This document shows positions 18,619-27,917 of a stretch of DNA of 64,000 nucleotides, one piece after another. Below the pieces are notes generated by a model. It did not search any database, had not been told where the DNA came from, and saw nothing but the letters and a program-made list of their open reading frames with translations. The translations under genes were made by a program, and so were the position numbers. This DNA is from Pseudomonas sp. Gutcm_11s (GTDB lineage: Bacteria > Pseudomonadota > Gammaproteobacteria > Pseudomonadales > Pseudomonadaceae), in assembly GCF_028649395.1 (NCBI RefSeq), contig NZ_JAQSUW010000011.1, positions 54,181 to 118,180 on the forward strand, given 5' to 3'. Numbering within the stretch: position 1 is the first letter of the stretch; each line of letters begins with the position of its first letter.

Positions 18619-20360
18619 GCGCTTTTCCTCATGTCGGCAACATTCGCCTGGCTGGCAGCCAGGTTTGGCTGCCAGCCCAGCTGGCGCTTGAGCTCGCTCA
18701 GTGCAGTGTTCAGTTGCTCGGCAGGTACCAGAGCGAAGACAAACTTGTCCGGGCGCACCACTGCGACCAGGTCGCTGCCGCGCCCTGCGCGCTTGAACCA
18801 GCGCACCAGATCCTCCGCGGGCTCTTCGACCTCGACCAGGCCGGCGGGGCTGAAGCGCTGTACCTCCATGCCCTGGGGGCGCCCGCCGAAGGGGAATAGG
18901 GTGACGTAGCGGGTATCCAGCGCCGACAGGAACTGCCGGTGCTCGGCGGATATTGCTACCCGTGGATTGTTCTCTAGGCCAAGCAGGGCGAAGCCTTCAC
19001 CCAGCACCTCGTCGAGAGGCACGCGCTTGCCCTTGAAGGTACGTACTTCCGGTTGAGGCAGCAGGGTACCGGCGACATCGCGACGGCCGCTCCTGGGTAG
19101 CCCCAGGTAAGAGCCGGGCTTGTAGGTTGGAGTGGGCTTGAAGCCGCCCTCGCGCAACCACTTGCCCAGTACCGGGGTGGCATTCATGGCTTTGACCACG
19201 AAGTTGCGCAGCGCCGTCTTGAGCGGGTTCGACATCGAGACGAAGTCTTTCATCATCACCGAGATGTCGATCATTGCCTTGGCATGGTGGTAGCGCTCGC
19301 TGCCATAGGTGTCGAGCAGCTGCTCGGAGGCCTTGCCACGCAGCACGGCCTCCAGCTTCCAGGCCAGGTTGTAGGCGTCACGCACACCTGAGCTCATGCC
19401 CTGACCCATGAACTGCGGAGTCATGTGCGCAGCGTCACCGGCCAGCAGCACGCGGCCCTTGCGCCACTCGCGGGCGACCAGGGCGTTGAAGGTGTAGACC
19501 AGCTTACGCTTGACTTCGAACTTGTCCGGGTCGACGTAACGACTCAGCAATTGGCGAACGGTGGCCGGGTCCTCCATGTACTCCTTGGTCTGCCCTGGCA
19601 TCAGCATGAACTCGAAGCGATGGAAGCGCCCGGGCTGCGGGCAGCTGACCACCGGGCAGTCGGGGTCACAGATGAAGTTGAAGTAAGGAATGTGGCGCAG
19701 CGCGTCCTCGCCTTCCTTCATCTCCAGGTCGACCACCAGCCAGGGCTCGGGGAAGTTCTTTCCGTCCATGCCGATGCCGAGCTTCTCGCGCACCGTGCTG
19801 CGGCCGCCGTCAGCACCGACCAAGTAGCGGGCCGTGACTGTGGCCGGCGCCAGGTCAACTTCGAGGTCGATGCGGCTGCCGTCACCATCGCCGAAACGAC
19901 AGTTCTGCGTGGCCTGGTGAGTGAGCGTTACCAGTTCGCCATCTTGCTGGAAATCAACCAGCTCACGGCCGCGCACTACCTGCACCGACGGATAGCGGGA
20001 CAGCATGTCGCTGAGCTTGGTCTCCAGCCAGGGCTGGTAGAGGAAGTTGATCACTGGCCAGCCGAAGCTGCGCTTGAGCTGCCAGTAGCGGCCGATCACC
20101 CGGCCGTCCGGGAAGGTCCATTGGGCGGGGGTGTCGATCTGCATGTCGGTGGCCAGTTCAGCGGCGACGCCGGCAGCCTGCATCACGCGCATGCACTCGT
20201 CGTCGGTGTAGACCGCGCGCGCGTTCCCGTAGAACACCGGCTCGCGCTCCAGCACCAGCACTGAGAGACCGCGTTTGCCCAGTAGGTGAGCCAGCGTGGC
20301 ACCGGTTGGGCCTAGGCCCGCGATGACGACGTCGAAGATTTCAGAGTTGTGTGTAGTCAT
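18615..20360 (-). CDS. FAD-dependent aromatic monooxygenase (MhpA-like)
   Basis: Single-component flavoprotein hydroxylase, 581 aa from the ATG at 20360; the longer upstream frame lacks family sequence. It has the FAD-binding VVIAGLGPTGATLAHLL near the N-terminus, the pyrophosphate-binding LAGDAAHMTPQFMGQG, and a C-terminal thioredoxin-like domain typical of phenol hydroxylase/MhpA enzymes. It probably ortho-hydroxylates a substituted phenol to the catechol used by the next dioxygenase. The natural substrate cannot be named. Confidence 0.9.
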   Translation of the reverse strand: MTTHNSEIFDVVIAGLGPTGATLAHLLGKRGLSVLVLEREPVFYGNARAVYTDDECMRVMQAAGVAAELATDMQIDTPAQWTFPDGRVIGRYWQLKRSFGWPVINFLYQPWLETKLSDMLSRYPSVQVVRGRELVDFQQDGELVTLTHQATQNCRFGDGDGSRIDLEVDLAPATVTARYLVGADGGRSTVREKLGIGMDGKNFPEPWLVVDLEMKEGEDALRHIPYFNFICDPDCPVVSCPQPGRFHRFEFMLMPGQTKEYMEDPATVRQLLSRYVDPDKFEVKRKLVYTFNALVAREWRKGRVLLAGDAAHMTPQFMGQGMSSGVRDAYNLAWKLEAVLRGKASEQLLDTYGSERYHHAKAMIDISVMMKDFVSMSNPLKTALRNFVVKAMNATPVLGKWLREGGFKPTPTYKPGSYLGLPRSGRRDVAGTLLPQPEVRTFKGKRVPLDEVLGEGFALLGLENNPRVAISAEHRQFLSALDTRYVTLFPFGGRPQGMEVQRFSPAGLVEVEEPAEDLVRWFKRAGRGSDLVAVVRPDKFVFALVPAEQLNTALSELKRQLGWQPNLAASQANVADMRKSA

Positions 20361-20368
20361 GGCAGTTC

Positions 20369-21352
20369 CTACAGCGGGGAGTACTCGGCACGGCGCAGCG
20401 AGCGCAGGCCTTGGCCGAAATTGCCCAGGTTGGTTTTGAGCTTGTTCCAGGCACCAAGCTTCTGTGGCTTGTGGCCCCACAGGCTGATGCCCTGGTAGGT
20501 CGTGACTTGCCAACTGGCTTCGTCGACTTCCAGGGCGTTCCAGCCCAGCTCCAGTTCGAAACCGGAGGGAGTGAGTACGTAGAACGACTGCTCGCGGTCA
20601 TTGGGGTGCTCACCAATTTCGTGAGCCATCTCGAATCCCAGCTGGCGGCAGCGCAGGAAGGCATCGGTCAGCCCGCCGACCGAGGTGGTCAGCAGGTTCA
20701 TGTGCTGGGCCTTGGTGCGAATCGGGTCGAGCGCAAGGCCACGCACCTGGGCGATAGCAATTGAGTGATGGCGTGGATTAACGCGGAAAAACTCGATATC
20801 GACGGTCACGCCAGCTAGCTGCTCGACAATGGTGTCGCTCTGCCGGGCATCGAAGATTTCCTGCCAGAAGCGGCGCATGTCCTTGCCGCGGCGACTGGTG
20901 ATCGCCAAGTGGCCCATGCCAGCCTCACCGGTGATGAAGCCCTCGCTGAGCATCTCCAGCGGCTCGTCAGTGGTCAGCGGCTCAACGAACAACTCAATGG
21001 CCATGCGCTTGGGTCCAATCACTCGCCAGAAGCGCACTACGCCTCGCTCTGCTGCTTCCGCTGCACTGCTTTCATGAACAGCAATTCCGCGGGTCTTAAG
21101 CCGTTGTAGAACGATGTCCAGAGTGGCCTGGTCGCCCAGATGCCAGCCAATAGCAGCGAAGTCTTCTGCAGGGCCGCGTTTGACGATGATGCGGCGCTGG
21201 TGCTGGTCCATGCGAAACGCCAGCAGGTGGCTATCCACATGCTGCAGGTGCAGGCCGATGCCGTCTTGTAGCAGTGCCTGCCAGCGCTCCAGCTGGCTCG
21301 ACTCGATCACGGCGTAGCCCATGCTGCTGGCACCGAAGATGTCCTGTTTCAT
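20369..21352 (-). CDS. type I extradiol ring-cleavage dioxygenase (VOC fold)
   Basis: Opens a catechol ring next to the hydroxyls. The 327-aa two-domain vicinal-oxygen-chelate protein keeps the Fe(II) ligands: H148 (MGHLAI), H217 (QHMNL) and a Glu in FELELG (about 268), plus His195/196 and Tyr258 that assist catalysis. The extended tail after residue 275 is longer than in catechol 2,3-dioxygenases and like 2,3-dihydroxybiphenyl or steroid-type enzymes, suggesting a bulky ring substituent. Confidence 0.9.
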   Translation of the reverse strand: MKQDIFGASSMGYAVIESSQLERWQALLQDGIGLHLQHVDSHLLAFRMDQHQRRIIVKRGPAEDFAAIGWHLGDQATLDIVLQRLKTRGIAVHESSAAEAAERGVVRFWRVIGPKRMAIELFVEPLTTDEPLEMLSEGFITGEAGMGHLAITSRRGKDMRRFWQEIFDARQSDTIVEQLAGVTVDIEFFRVNPRHHSIAIAQVRGLALDPIRTKAQHMNLLTTSVGGLTDAFLRCRQLGFEMAHEIGEHPNDREQSFYVLTPSGFELELGWNALEVDEASWQVTTYQGISLWGHKPQKLGAWNKLKTNLGNFGQGLRSLRRAEYSPL

Positions 21353-21367
21353 AGGTACTCCGCGTGC

Positions 21368-22237
21368 TCAGGCCGGGGTGTGACAGGCAAGGAAGCCGGC
21401 GGTGACGGCGTTGAACTCGCTGGCACGCTCCCACTGCACCCAGTGCCCGGTTTTGCTGAACAGGTACAGGTCGCAGTTAGGCATACGTTGGCGCAGAGTC
21501 TCGCCACCGCTGGGGCGATTCACCTTGTCATCCGCGCCCCACAGCACCAGGGTCGGCACCTGGCACTGATCGAGGCGCGCGTCGCGGGTGAAGTCCATGC
21601 GCAGAGCAGCCTTCAGGCCTGGCGGACGACGCAGCGGCGGAGCTGCCACCACTTCTGGGTCGATGCTGGAGCGGTAGCGCTCCGCGATCATCGCGTCGGT
21701 AACCAGGCTGCCGTCGTACACCAGGTATTCGCGGATGAAGCGGGTGATCTTCTCCAGCGTCGGGCCTTCGCCGTTGTAGTAGTCGAGCAGTTGGTTCAGC
21801 CCCTTGGTGGGCAAACTGCGCGTGGTGTTGATTCCCCCTGGGCCCATCAGCACCAGGGCCGAGACACGCGCCGGTGCCTCCAACGCCATACGTAGAGCAC
21901 AGGCACCGCCGAGGGAGTTGCCGACCACATGGGCCGACTTGATCTGCAGAGCATCCAGCAGGCCGAGCATGCTCTGGGCCAGGTCGCCAAAAGAGTCGCT
22001 GCGGTCCAGGCCCTTGGTCGATTGACCATATCCAGGCATATCCACCACCAGCACACGGAACTGCTTGGCCAGTGCCTCGATGTTGCGCGAGTAGTTGGAC
22101 ATGCCCGATGCGCCTGCGCCGCCACCGTGCAGCATCAGCAGGGGGTGTCCCTGGCCGACTTCGCTGAGGAAGATCTGCCGCCGGCCGACGCTGACGTGGC
22201 GGGATGTGAGACCTGGAATGGCTACGTTTTTGTTCAT
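21368..22237 (-). CDS. meta-cleavage product hydrolase (BphD/MhpC-like alpha/beta hydrolase)
   Basis: Hydrolyses the C-C bond of the ring-opened vinylogous diketo acid to a carboxylic acid and 2-hydroxypentadienoate. The 289-aa product has HGGGAGASG (oxyanion hole), nucleophile S108 in GNSLGG, Asp in LWGADDKVN and His in KTGHWVQWE. It is the first gene of the catabolic operon. A hydrolase branch, rather than a dehydrogenase branch, implies a ketone-type cleavage product from a 3-substituted catechol. Confidence 0.92.
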   Translation of the reverse strand: MNKNVAIPGLTSRHVSVGRRQIFLSEVGQGHPLLMLHGGGAGASGMSNYSRNIEALAKQFRVLVVDMPGYGQSTKGLDRSDSFGDLAQSMLGLLDALQIKSAHVVGNSLGGACALRMALEAPARVSALVLMGPGGINTTRSLPTKGLNQLLDYYNGEGPTLEKITRFIREYLVYDGSLVTDAMIAERYRSSIDPEVVAAPPLRRPPGLKAALRMDFTRDARLDQCQVPTLVLWGADDKVNRPSGGETLRQRMPNCDLYLFSKTGHWVQWERASEFNAVTAGFLACHTPA

Positions 22238-22285
22238 GTGCGCTCCAGAAACACCTGCTTGTTGTTGTGGGAATCAATCTACAAC

Positions 22286-22311
22286 TGCTCATAAATGAGC
22301 ACAAGTGTTCA
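22286..22311. promoter_or_regulatory. putative TetR operator before the meta-cleavage operon
   Basis: TGAGCACAAGTGTTCA (22296-22311) fits the dyad TGARCAC-N3-TGNTCA also found at 26549 and 26727. It overlaps a second palindrome, TGCTCATAAATGAGCA (22286-22301), giving two stacked sites about 50-75 nt before the hydrolase start. Confidence 0.72.
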
Positions 22312-22360
22312 TTTGATGACTGCGTTGATCTTTCTCGCTGGTGCGAGGTCCGATGAACTC

Positions 22361-22385
22361 AAAAAAGCCGCCCCGTAGGGCGGCG
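22361..22385 (-). terminator. terminator of the DUF1302-DUF1329 operon
   Basis: On the minus strand GCCGCCC-TACG-GGGCGGC is followed by TTTTTT, 41 nt after the DUF1329 stop codon. Confidence 0.88.
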
Positions 22386-22425
22386 AGGGTCTAGGGCGGA
22401 ACGCCTTCGACTGGAGTAACCGGGG

Positions 22426-23790
22426 TCAGCGAATTCCTGCGTTGCGCAGAGCAGCTGGGGTGTACTCGGAGGAAAGCGAAGAGAAGCCGAACTCAACTGG
22501 GTCCTTCTCCTCGTTACGCATGCCGGAAACGATGTAGCGGCCGTTGATCAGGTCATACAGGGCTTCAGCCCCCAACCACGGCACCTGCACGTCGTACAGC
22601 GGTGTTAGATGCCCCTCGGCTGCACGCCACAGCGTACCGCGCGAGTCGTAGTGATCTGCGAGGACGATCTGCCAGGAGTCCTCGTCAATGAAGAACACGC
22701 GCTTGGCATAGATATGGCGCTCACCCTGTTTCAAGGTGCCCTCGACCTGCCATACACGGTGCAACTCATAGCGGGTGTGAGCAGGGTTCAGGTGGCCAGG
22801 TTGGACGATGTCGGTGTACTTCAGCGTCGGTGAGTCCAGCTTGAAGCTGTTGTAGGGGATGTAGATCTCGCGCTTCCCAACCAACTTCCAGTCGTAACGG
22901 TCAGGTGCCCCGTTGTACATATCCAGGTTGTCGGCGACGCGCTGCCCCTCGGAGGCTGGATAGGGCCCGTCGTAGGAGATTTGTGGAGCACGGCGCACAC
23001 GACGCTGGCCTGCGTTGTAGATCCAGGCCATACGCGGCTCTTGCACCTGGTTCAGGGTCTCGTGGACGAGCACTACGTCACCAGCCTGGCGCGCAGGGGC
23101 CGTGACCAGCTGCTTGTAGTAGAACAACACATTGCCGGGGTTGGCCGGATTGAAATCCTTGATGCGGTCGCGGAAGGTGAACTGCTGCTTGAAGTACACC
23201 GGTACGAACTTCCCACTAGCCAAGGGCGTGGCCTGCACATGGGTACGCTTGGCACTACCGCCGCGGTAGCGGGTGATGTGGTTCCACAGCACCTCCAGGC
23301 CGTTCTGAGGAATCGGGAATGGAATAGCAGTGGAGAAGCCCTCCAGACCATTGCCGCCTTCAACCAGCTTGGCCTTGGTCGCGTTCTCCTGGGCTGCCTT
23401 GTAAACAGCATCTGGCAGGCTGGCACTGCGATGGCTCGGATAAACCGGGATCTGGTAAGTCGGATAGCGCTTGAGCATCGCCTGCTGACCAGGGCTCAAC
23501 TTGTCTTGGTACTGACCCGCGTTCTGCGAGGTGATGGTGAACAACGGCTGTTCGCTGACGAAGGGGTTGCTGAGGAATCCTTCGGAACTGAGGGTTCCGG
23601 AGTTTTTGGGCAAACCACCGGTCCACGCGGGAATGCTGCCATCGGCGTTCCCGTTCATTTCAGCGCCGATGGGGGTCAGGCTGGAACCAAGCTGCTTGGC
23701 CTGATCGGGGCTTACTGCCGCCAAGGCAGCGTGGTTGGCAAGGGTGCAAGCAAGGGCGAGTGAGCACGCCGAGAGTATTCTGTTGTTCAT
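22426..23790 (-). CDS. DUF1329 family envelope protein (island copy)
   Basis: 454-aa exported protein with a signal peptide ending near LAAVS (residues 1-25) and the DUF1329 blocks TPIGAEMNGNADGSIPAWTGG and YRVW-like ELHRVWQVEGTLKQGERHIYAKR. DUF1329 has a LolA-like fold and occurs beside DUF1302 in clusters for hydrophobic compounds such as steroids; a role in handling the substrate across the envelope is inferred. GGAGTTACC precedes the start. It is 14 nt downstream of the DUF1302 gene. Confidence 0.88.
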   Translation of the reverse strand: MNNRILSACSLALACTLANHAALAAVSPDQAKQLGSSLTPIGAEMNGNADGSIPAWTGGLPKNSGTLSSEGFLSNPFVSEQPLFTITSQNAGQYQDKLSPGQQAMLKRYPTYQIPVYPSHRSASLPDAVYKAAQENATKAKLVEGGNGLEGFSTAIPFPIPQNGLEVLWNHITRYRGGSAKRTHVQATPLASGKFVPVYFKQQFTFRDRIKDFNPANPGNVLFYYKQLVTAPARQAGDVVLVHETLNQVQEPRMAWIYNAGQRRVRRAPQISYDGPYPASEGQRVADNLDMYNGAPDRYDWKLVGKREIYIPYNSFKLDSPTLKYTDIVQPGHLNPAHTRYELHRVWQVEGTLKQGERHIYAKRVFFIDEDSWQIVLADHYDSRGTLWRAAEGHLTPLYDVQVPWLGAEALYDLINGRYIVSGMRNEEKDPVEFGFSSLSSEYTPAALRNAGIR

Positions 23791-23804
23791 CTTGGTAACT
23801 CCAC

Positions 23805-25661
23805 TTAGAACGACACGGCGAAACTCAGGGCGACGTAGTCGCGATCGGCCATCGCGTTGTAGTCGCCGCCGAAGTAGTCGGTATAGGCAAGGCTGGCGGT
23901 ATAGGTATTGAGGTAGACGGCATCTAGTCCCAGGCTGATGGCCTTGGAGCCTTCGTTGAAGCCTGGCTCCGGGCCGTAGCCGTTGACGTCGTGAGACCAG
24001 GCCAGGCTGGGCTTGAGCTCGATGCCATCGATCAGGTTGCTGTACTCCCAGATCGCACGAACTCGGTAGCCCCAGGAGGTGCTGGTGGTGAAGCCGTCGT
24101 CGGTGCAGTACTGCGGGGTCTTGGTATTGATCTGGTTGGTGCAGATGCTGTTGTCAGCCAGCTCACCCATCCCGAAGGTGGTACTCCGGCCATAGCGCAG
24201 CCCGTCGCCACCCATACCGCTGACATGGGTCACACCTGCTTCACCAACCAGAGTGAGCCGGTCCGCGCCCATGACCTGGTCGAAGAAGTGAGTAGCGGTG
24301 ACCTGGGCCTGGGTCAGCTCTTTGCGCTGATAGCCCTTGAACATGGTGCTGTTGGCACTCGTGAAGTAGCCCGACGACAGAACTGGTGAAGCGTTAGGGT
24401 CGCCGAACGTGGCAGCGATGATGTCTACCGAGTTGATCTGGATCGGCATGTTCGGGCGGTAGCTGATCTCGCCAGAGAGAGTGGTGCCAGTTGGCAGGCT
24501 GGTACTGAAGCTCAGGCCATACAGCTGGATGTCTTCCGGGTAGTCGGCGAAGTACTGCGACGTGCCCAAGCGGTAGGCCTGAGCAAGCGCCTGGCCTTGA
24601 GGACTACCAATGACCGCGTTGCACATTGCCGGAACACCAATGCCGAGATTGGCGCAGAGCTCGCTGGCGAAGCCCAGATCAGCCATATGCGGACTGCTGA
24701 TCCCGCTGATGTAAGGCATGCGGCTGTGGTAATTCATGAAGTAGGCGGCAAACTCGCTGTTCAGCTCTGGAGCAAACCAGCGCAGCGCCGTACCCCACTG
24801 ACCGTCATCGCGAGCATCGTTGTCGCCTGCACGCGGAACGCGGATTCCCTCGCTGGTCAGGTCAATGCCAAAAGGCGACAACGCCGCTTGAGCTAGGGCG
24901 TTCTGATCCAGCACCGGTCCCGCGACCAGCCCAGTGCAGCCATCGGCAATAGCATCGTTCGGCGCAAAGAAAGTGCCGCAGTTATCGATGACGGTCTGAT
25001 CCCACTCCAGCTGGTAGAACATCTCGGCGGTGAGGTTGTCCGTGAGGTTCTGCGACAGGTAGAACATGTTGACCGGAATCAGCCCCTCCTTGAGCTCGGA
25101 GCCGGGGCGGCGCAGGGCAGCAACATCGACCGGGTTGATGCTGTTGATACCGCCCTGGATGAAGGTGCTCTCGCCCCAACTGACCACCTGCTTGCCGAGG
25201 CGTACCGTGCCCGGCAGATCGGCGATGGTGTAGTTGTGGTAGGCGAAGGCATCGAGCAGCTGTACACCACTGGATTGAGCGCCAGTCTTGCGTCCGTGGT
25301 CGTCGATATCCTTGAACGGACGGCTCTCGTCCTTCAGCTCGAAGTCGTACCAGTACTTGCCGCGCAGGAACACACCACTCTCGCCATAGCTCAGTTGCAG
25401 ATCGTGGATGCCCTTGAAGATCTTGGAGAAGGTCTCGCCTTTCTCGAAGTTGCGCCGACCATCATCGGTGACGCTGCTACCCAGTAGGTCTGGAGAGGGA
25501 TTTCTGAGCGCCCAACTGGCGCCAACTGAGAGAGTTGAATCCAGCTGGCCGTCGATCTCGCCAATGGAGAAGTCGATGGCCTGGGCCGACGCGGAAAACA
25601 GAGTTGCAAGGCTGATGGCACTGGCGAGCCGGGCAGGCCGCCATTGGGGTTGCTTAAGCAT
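23805..25661 (-). CDS. DUF1302 family outer-membrane-like protein (island copy)
   Basis: 618 aa with a signal peptide (cut after about SASAQA) and the DUF1302 core KGETFSKIFKGIHDL, FLRGKYWYDFEL and GRLGKQ-like VRLGKQVVSWGEST. Alternating short hydrophobic strands and a C-terminal aromatic (VSF) suggest a beta-barrel, but this is inference. ATG 25661 is preferred to GTG 25667 because AAGAGGT is better spaced for it. It is transcribed with DUF1329; a close paralogue lies at 33511-35289. Confidence 0.87.
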   Translation of the reverse strand: MLKQPQWRPARLASAISLATLFSASAQAIDFSIGEIDGQLDSTLSVGASWALRNPSPDLLGSSVTDDGRRNFEKGETFSKIFKGIHDLQLSYGESGVFLRGKYWYDFELKDESRPFKDIDDHGRKTGAQSSGVQLLDAFAYHNYTIADLPGTVRLGKQVVSWGESTFIQGGINSINPVDVAALRRPGSELKEGLIPVNMFYLSQNLTDNLTAEMFYQLEWDQTVIDNCGTFFAPNDAIADGCTGLVAGPVLDQNALAQAALSPFGIDLTSEGIRVPRAGDNDARDDGQWGTALRWFAPELNSEFAAYFMNYHSRMPYISGISSPHMADLGFASELCANLGIGVPAMCNAVIGSPQGQALAQAYRLGTSQYFADYPEDIQLYGLSFSTSLPTGTTLSGEISYRPNMPIQINSVDIIAATFGDPNASPVLSSGYFTSANSTMFKGYQRKELTQAQVTATHFFDQVMGADRLTLVGEAGVTHVSGMGGDGLRYGRSTTFGMGELADNSICTNQINTKTPQYCTDDGFTTSTSWGYRVRAIWEYSNLIDGIELKPSLAWSHDVNGYGPEPGFNEGSKAISLGLDAVYLNTYTASLAYTDYFGGDYNAMADRDYVALSFAVSF

Positions 25662-25904
25662 CTTCACTACCTCTTGTTGTTCTTGTGTTGCGACGCTGGC
25701 CCTTTTTCGGGGACGAGCCGGCCCGTACAGGTCATCGAGAGCTCGATGAATTCCGTATTTCTGGAAGTGGTGGGTATTTCGCCCTGCGTACTAGCGGGCG
25801 TTTGATCAGCAGAAGTGCCTGACTGGCCTAACCTGCTTGTTCACTTTTTTCAGGCAATAAGCTCCTCCTGCGCATCACATGGTGCGCTTTGCAGAACCGG
25901 GTTA
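25662..25904. other. intergenic region between TetR gene and DUF1302 operon
   Basis: 243 bases that should hold the DUF1302 promoter and the TetR terminator. I find no copy of the TGARCAC-N3-TGNTCA operator here, so the envelope pair may be controlled differently or be read from an unrecognised site. Confidence 0.5.
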
Positions 25905-26513
25905 TCAGTCGTCTAGAGTCGGTAACTCTGGGAGCGGAGCAGTGGCAAATGCTCGAGCTTCATCAGCTGGAACACCCAACCCCCGCAGGACAAACTCCGC
26001 GGTATCAGCGCCGGCATCGCGCCACGTCTTATGCCCTTGCAGGACGAGACTGATAGCCGACAGAACCGCTCCGGCGATCAGGCCAATGGCGGACAAGAGC
26101 TGGTCCTGACGGAAGCTGTAGCGCTGACTGGCAAGGCCTTCCAGCACGTCTCTCACAGGCGGGCCATCCCACAGAGCCTGCATCGATACATGCGAGGCTC
26201 CATAGCGAAGCAGGAAGCTACCCCAGTTGTGCTCCTCATGGGCTCTACGGACATAGAAGCGAATGCCGTTGGACAGCCGCTGCGCTGGGTCTAGGCCAGG
26301 GGCTGCACTCTTGCCAACCCGCTCGTTCATCTCGGAAGCCAGCTCAGTGGCTACCGTCTCGAACAACGTATCGATGGATTCGAGATTCTTGTAGATGGTG
26401 TTACGCGCCAGCCCCGCCTTCTGGGCCAGCTCGCTGACGTTAACGTCCACAAGCTCCTTCTGGGCAAACAGCTGGAGGGCGGCTTCGTGGATGCGCTTTT
26501 GAATGATGCTCAC
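25905..26513 (-). CDS. TetR/AcrR-family transcriptional regulator of the island catabolic block
   Basis: About 202 aa from GTG 26513, chosen because CTAAGG sits nine bases upstream; the frame extends to 26555, which would run through the operator. The N-terminal helix-turn-helix reads VNVSELAQKAGLARNTIYKNLESID. The C-terminal ligand domain is unassigned. It lies between the DUF1302 operon and the amidohydrolases, with a dyad site just upstream of its own start, so autoregulation is likely. Confidence 0.88.
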   Translation of the reverse strand: MSIIQKRIHEAALQLFAQKELVDVNVSELAQKAGLARNTIYKNLESIDTLFETVATELASEMNERVGKSAAPGLDPAQRLSNGIRFYVRRAHEEHNWGSFLLRYGASHVSMQALWDGPPVRDVLEGLASQRYSFRQDQLLSAIGLIAGAVLSAISLVLQGHKTWRDAGADTAEFVLRGLGVPADEARAFATAPLPELPTLDD

Positions 26514-26548
26514 GGATTTAGACCTTAGGAACGTCGAATGCGCACAAG

Positions 26549-26564
26549 TGAACACCTCTGATCA
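26549..26564. promoter_or_regulatory. putative TetR operator before its own gene
   Basis: TGAACACCTCTGATCA, 36 nt upstream of the GTG start, immediately after a minus-strand TATAGT -10-like box, so a bound repressor would block its own promoter. Confidence 0.7.
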
Positions 26565-26716
26565 CTATAAATCAACAATGAGATCGTCTATTTTTTAGTC
26601 TACGACCACCAAGAAATATCACTGAGCACGTCTAAAACAGGCGTTTCATCGATTTATCGTTGCACCTAAATCAGGCGTAAGCACGGAATACATGCGCTTT
26701 CATGCATGAATCACTC

Positions 26717-26746
26717 TTGACCTTAATGAGCACTACTGCTCACTAT
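26717..26746 (+). promoter_or_regulatory. amidohydrolase promoter with embedded TetR operator
   Basis: TTGACC (26717-26722) and CACTAT (26741-26746), 18 nt apart, form a plausible sigma-70 promoter. The operator TGAGCACTACTGCTCA (26727-26742) fills the spacer, the usual geometry for repression. Confidence 0.65.
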
Positions 26747-26811
26747 GGAGCGCATGTGTTAGCGGTGAGTCGCTGGCCGACTCGAACTCCATGCTCGCCA
26801 AGGTAACTCTC

Positions 26812-27882
26812 ATGGCTATCAAGCAAGGGCGCATAGACGTCCACCACCATGTAATCCCCCCTGCCTTCGTCGCAACCATGCAATCCAAGGGCATTGAGAA
26901 GGTCGCGGGCGCACCGCTGCCCAAATGGACGCCCGAAAAATCCATTGCCGTGATGGATGCCAACGGCATTCAAACTGCAATCACATCGCTCTCTGCACCT
27001 GGTGTTCACTTCGGTGATGGAGCAGCACAGGCTGTCCAGCTGGCCAGACGCTGTAACGAGTTCTCTGCCGGAATGGTTGCTCAGTATCCCGGCCGCTTCG
27101 GCTTCTTCGCAGTGCTACCAATGCCCTTCACTGCACAGGCGTGCAGCGAAGCTATCTACGCCCTGGATGTGCTGAAGGCCGATGGTGTGGTTCTGTTGGG
27201 TAGCACCGATGGCCACTTCCTCGGCGACCCGCTTTTCGATGAGCTGATGAGCGAGCTGGATCGCCGCCGCGCGGTGGTTTTTGTACATCCCAACCTGCAT
27301 GAGACCAGCGTGAACATCGGCCTCAACATGCCGGGCTTCCTTATCGAGTTCCTCTGCGACACCACACGTGCCGCGATCAACCTGATCCTGACCGGGACTC
27401 AGGAGAAATACCCCAATACCCGCTGGATATTGGCCCACGCCGGTGGGTTCCTGCCGTTCGTTGTAGGCCGGCTGAGCACGGTGAATATTCCCGATCTGCA
27501 GCGCCACGCTCCCCAGGGAGTGCAGCACTACATCAAGCGTTTCTACTTCGACACGGCGCTATCACCGTCGCGCTACTCAATGGTTGCGCTGAAGGAGCTG
27601 GTCGATCCTTCGCACATTCTGTTCGGCAGCGATTTCCCGTTTGCACCGGCGCCTGCTACGGCAGTGCAGTGCCGTACGCTGGATGAGTCCGACCTGTTCC
27701 CCGAACCGACCAAGTACGGCATAGCCAGAGGCCATGCCCTGAGCCTCTTCCCTCAGTACCGCCACTCCGACGAGGTTGTTGCTGCTCTCCCTATCTTCGA
27801 GAGCGAGTCCGTGGCAGGACGACTGCGGCGAGCAATGACCAGGCCTATGTCATCAATGGTCGAGTCCATGCGAAACCGCTGA
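26812..27882 (+). CDS. ACMSD-type amidohydrolase (probable non-oxidative decarboxylase), cytosolic
   Basis: 356 aa from the ATG at 26812 (weak AAGG upstream). The metal site of the ACMSD/gamma-resorcylate decarboxylase family is complete: DVHHH at the N-terminus, FVHPN, ILAHAGG and the Asp in FGSDFPFA. It has no signal peptide. Enzymes of this group remove CO2 from salicylate- or dihydroxybenzoate-like acids, which would feed a phenol to the island monooxygenase. A paralogue follows 35 nt downstream. Confidence 0.85.
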   Translation: MAIKQGRIDVHHHVIPPAFVATMQSKGIEKVAGAPLPKWTPEKSIAVMDANGIQTAITSLSAPGVHFGDGAAQAVQLARRCNEFSAGMVAQYPGRFGFFAVLPMPFTAQACSEAIYALDVLKADGVVLLGSTDGHFLGDPLFDELMSELDRRRAVVFVHPNLHETSVNIGLNMPGFLIEFLCDTTRAAINLILTGTQEKYPNTRWILAHAGGFLPFVVGRLSTVNIPDLQRHAPQGVQHYIKRFYFDTALSPSRYSMVALKELVDPSHILFGSDFPFAPAPATAVQCRTLDESDLFPEPTKYGIARGHALSLFPQYRHSDEVVAALPIFESESVAGRLRRAMTRPMSSMVESMRNR

Positions 27883-27917
27883 TCTACGCGGTTTAAGTAC
27901 AAGAACAAGAGGTGGTC

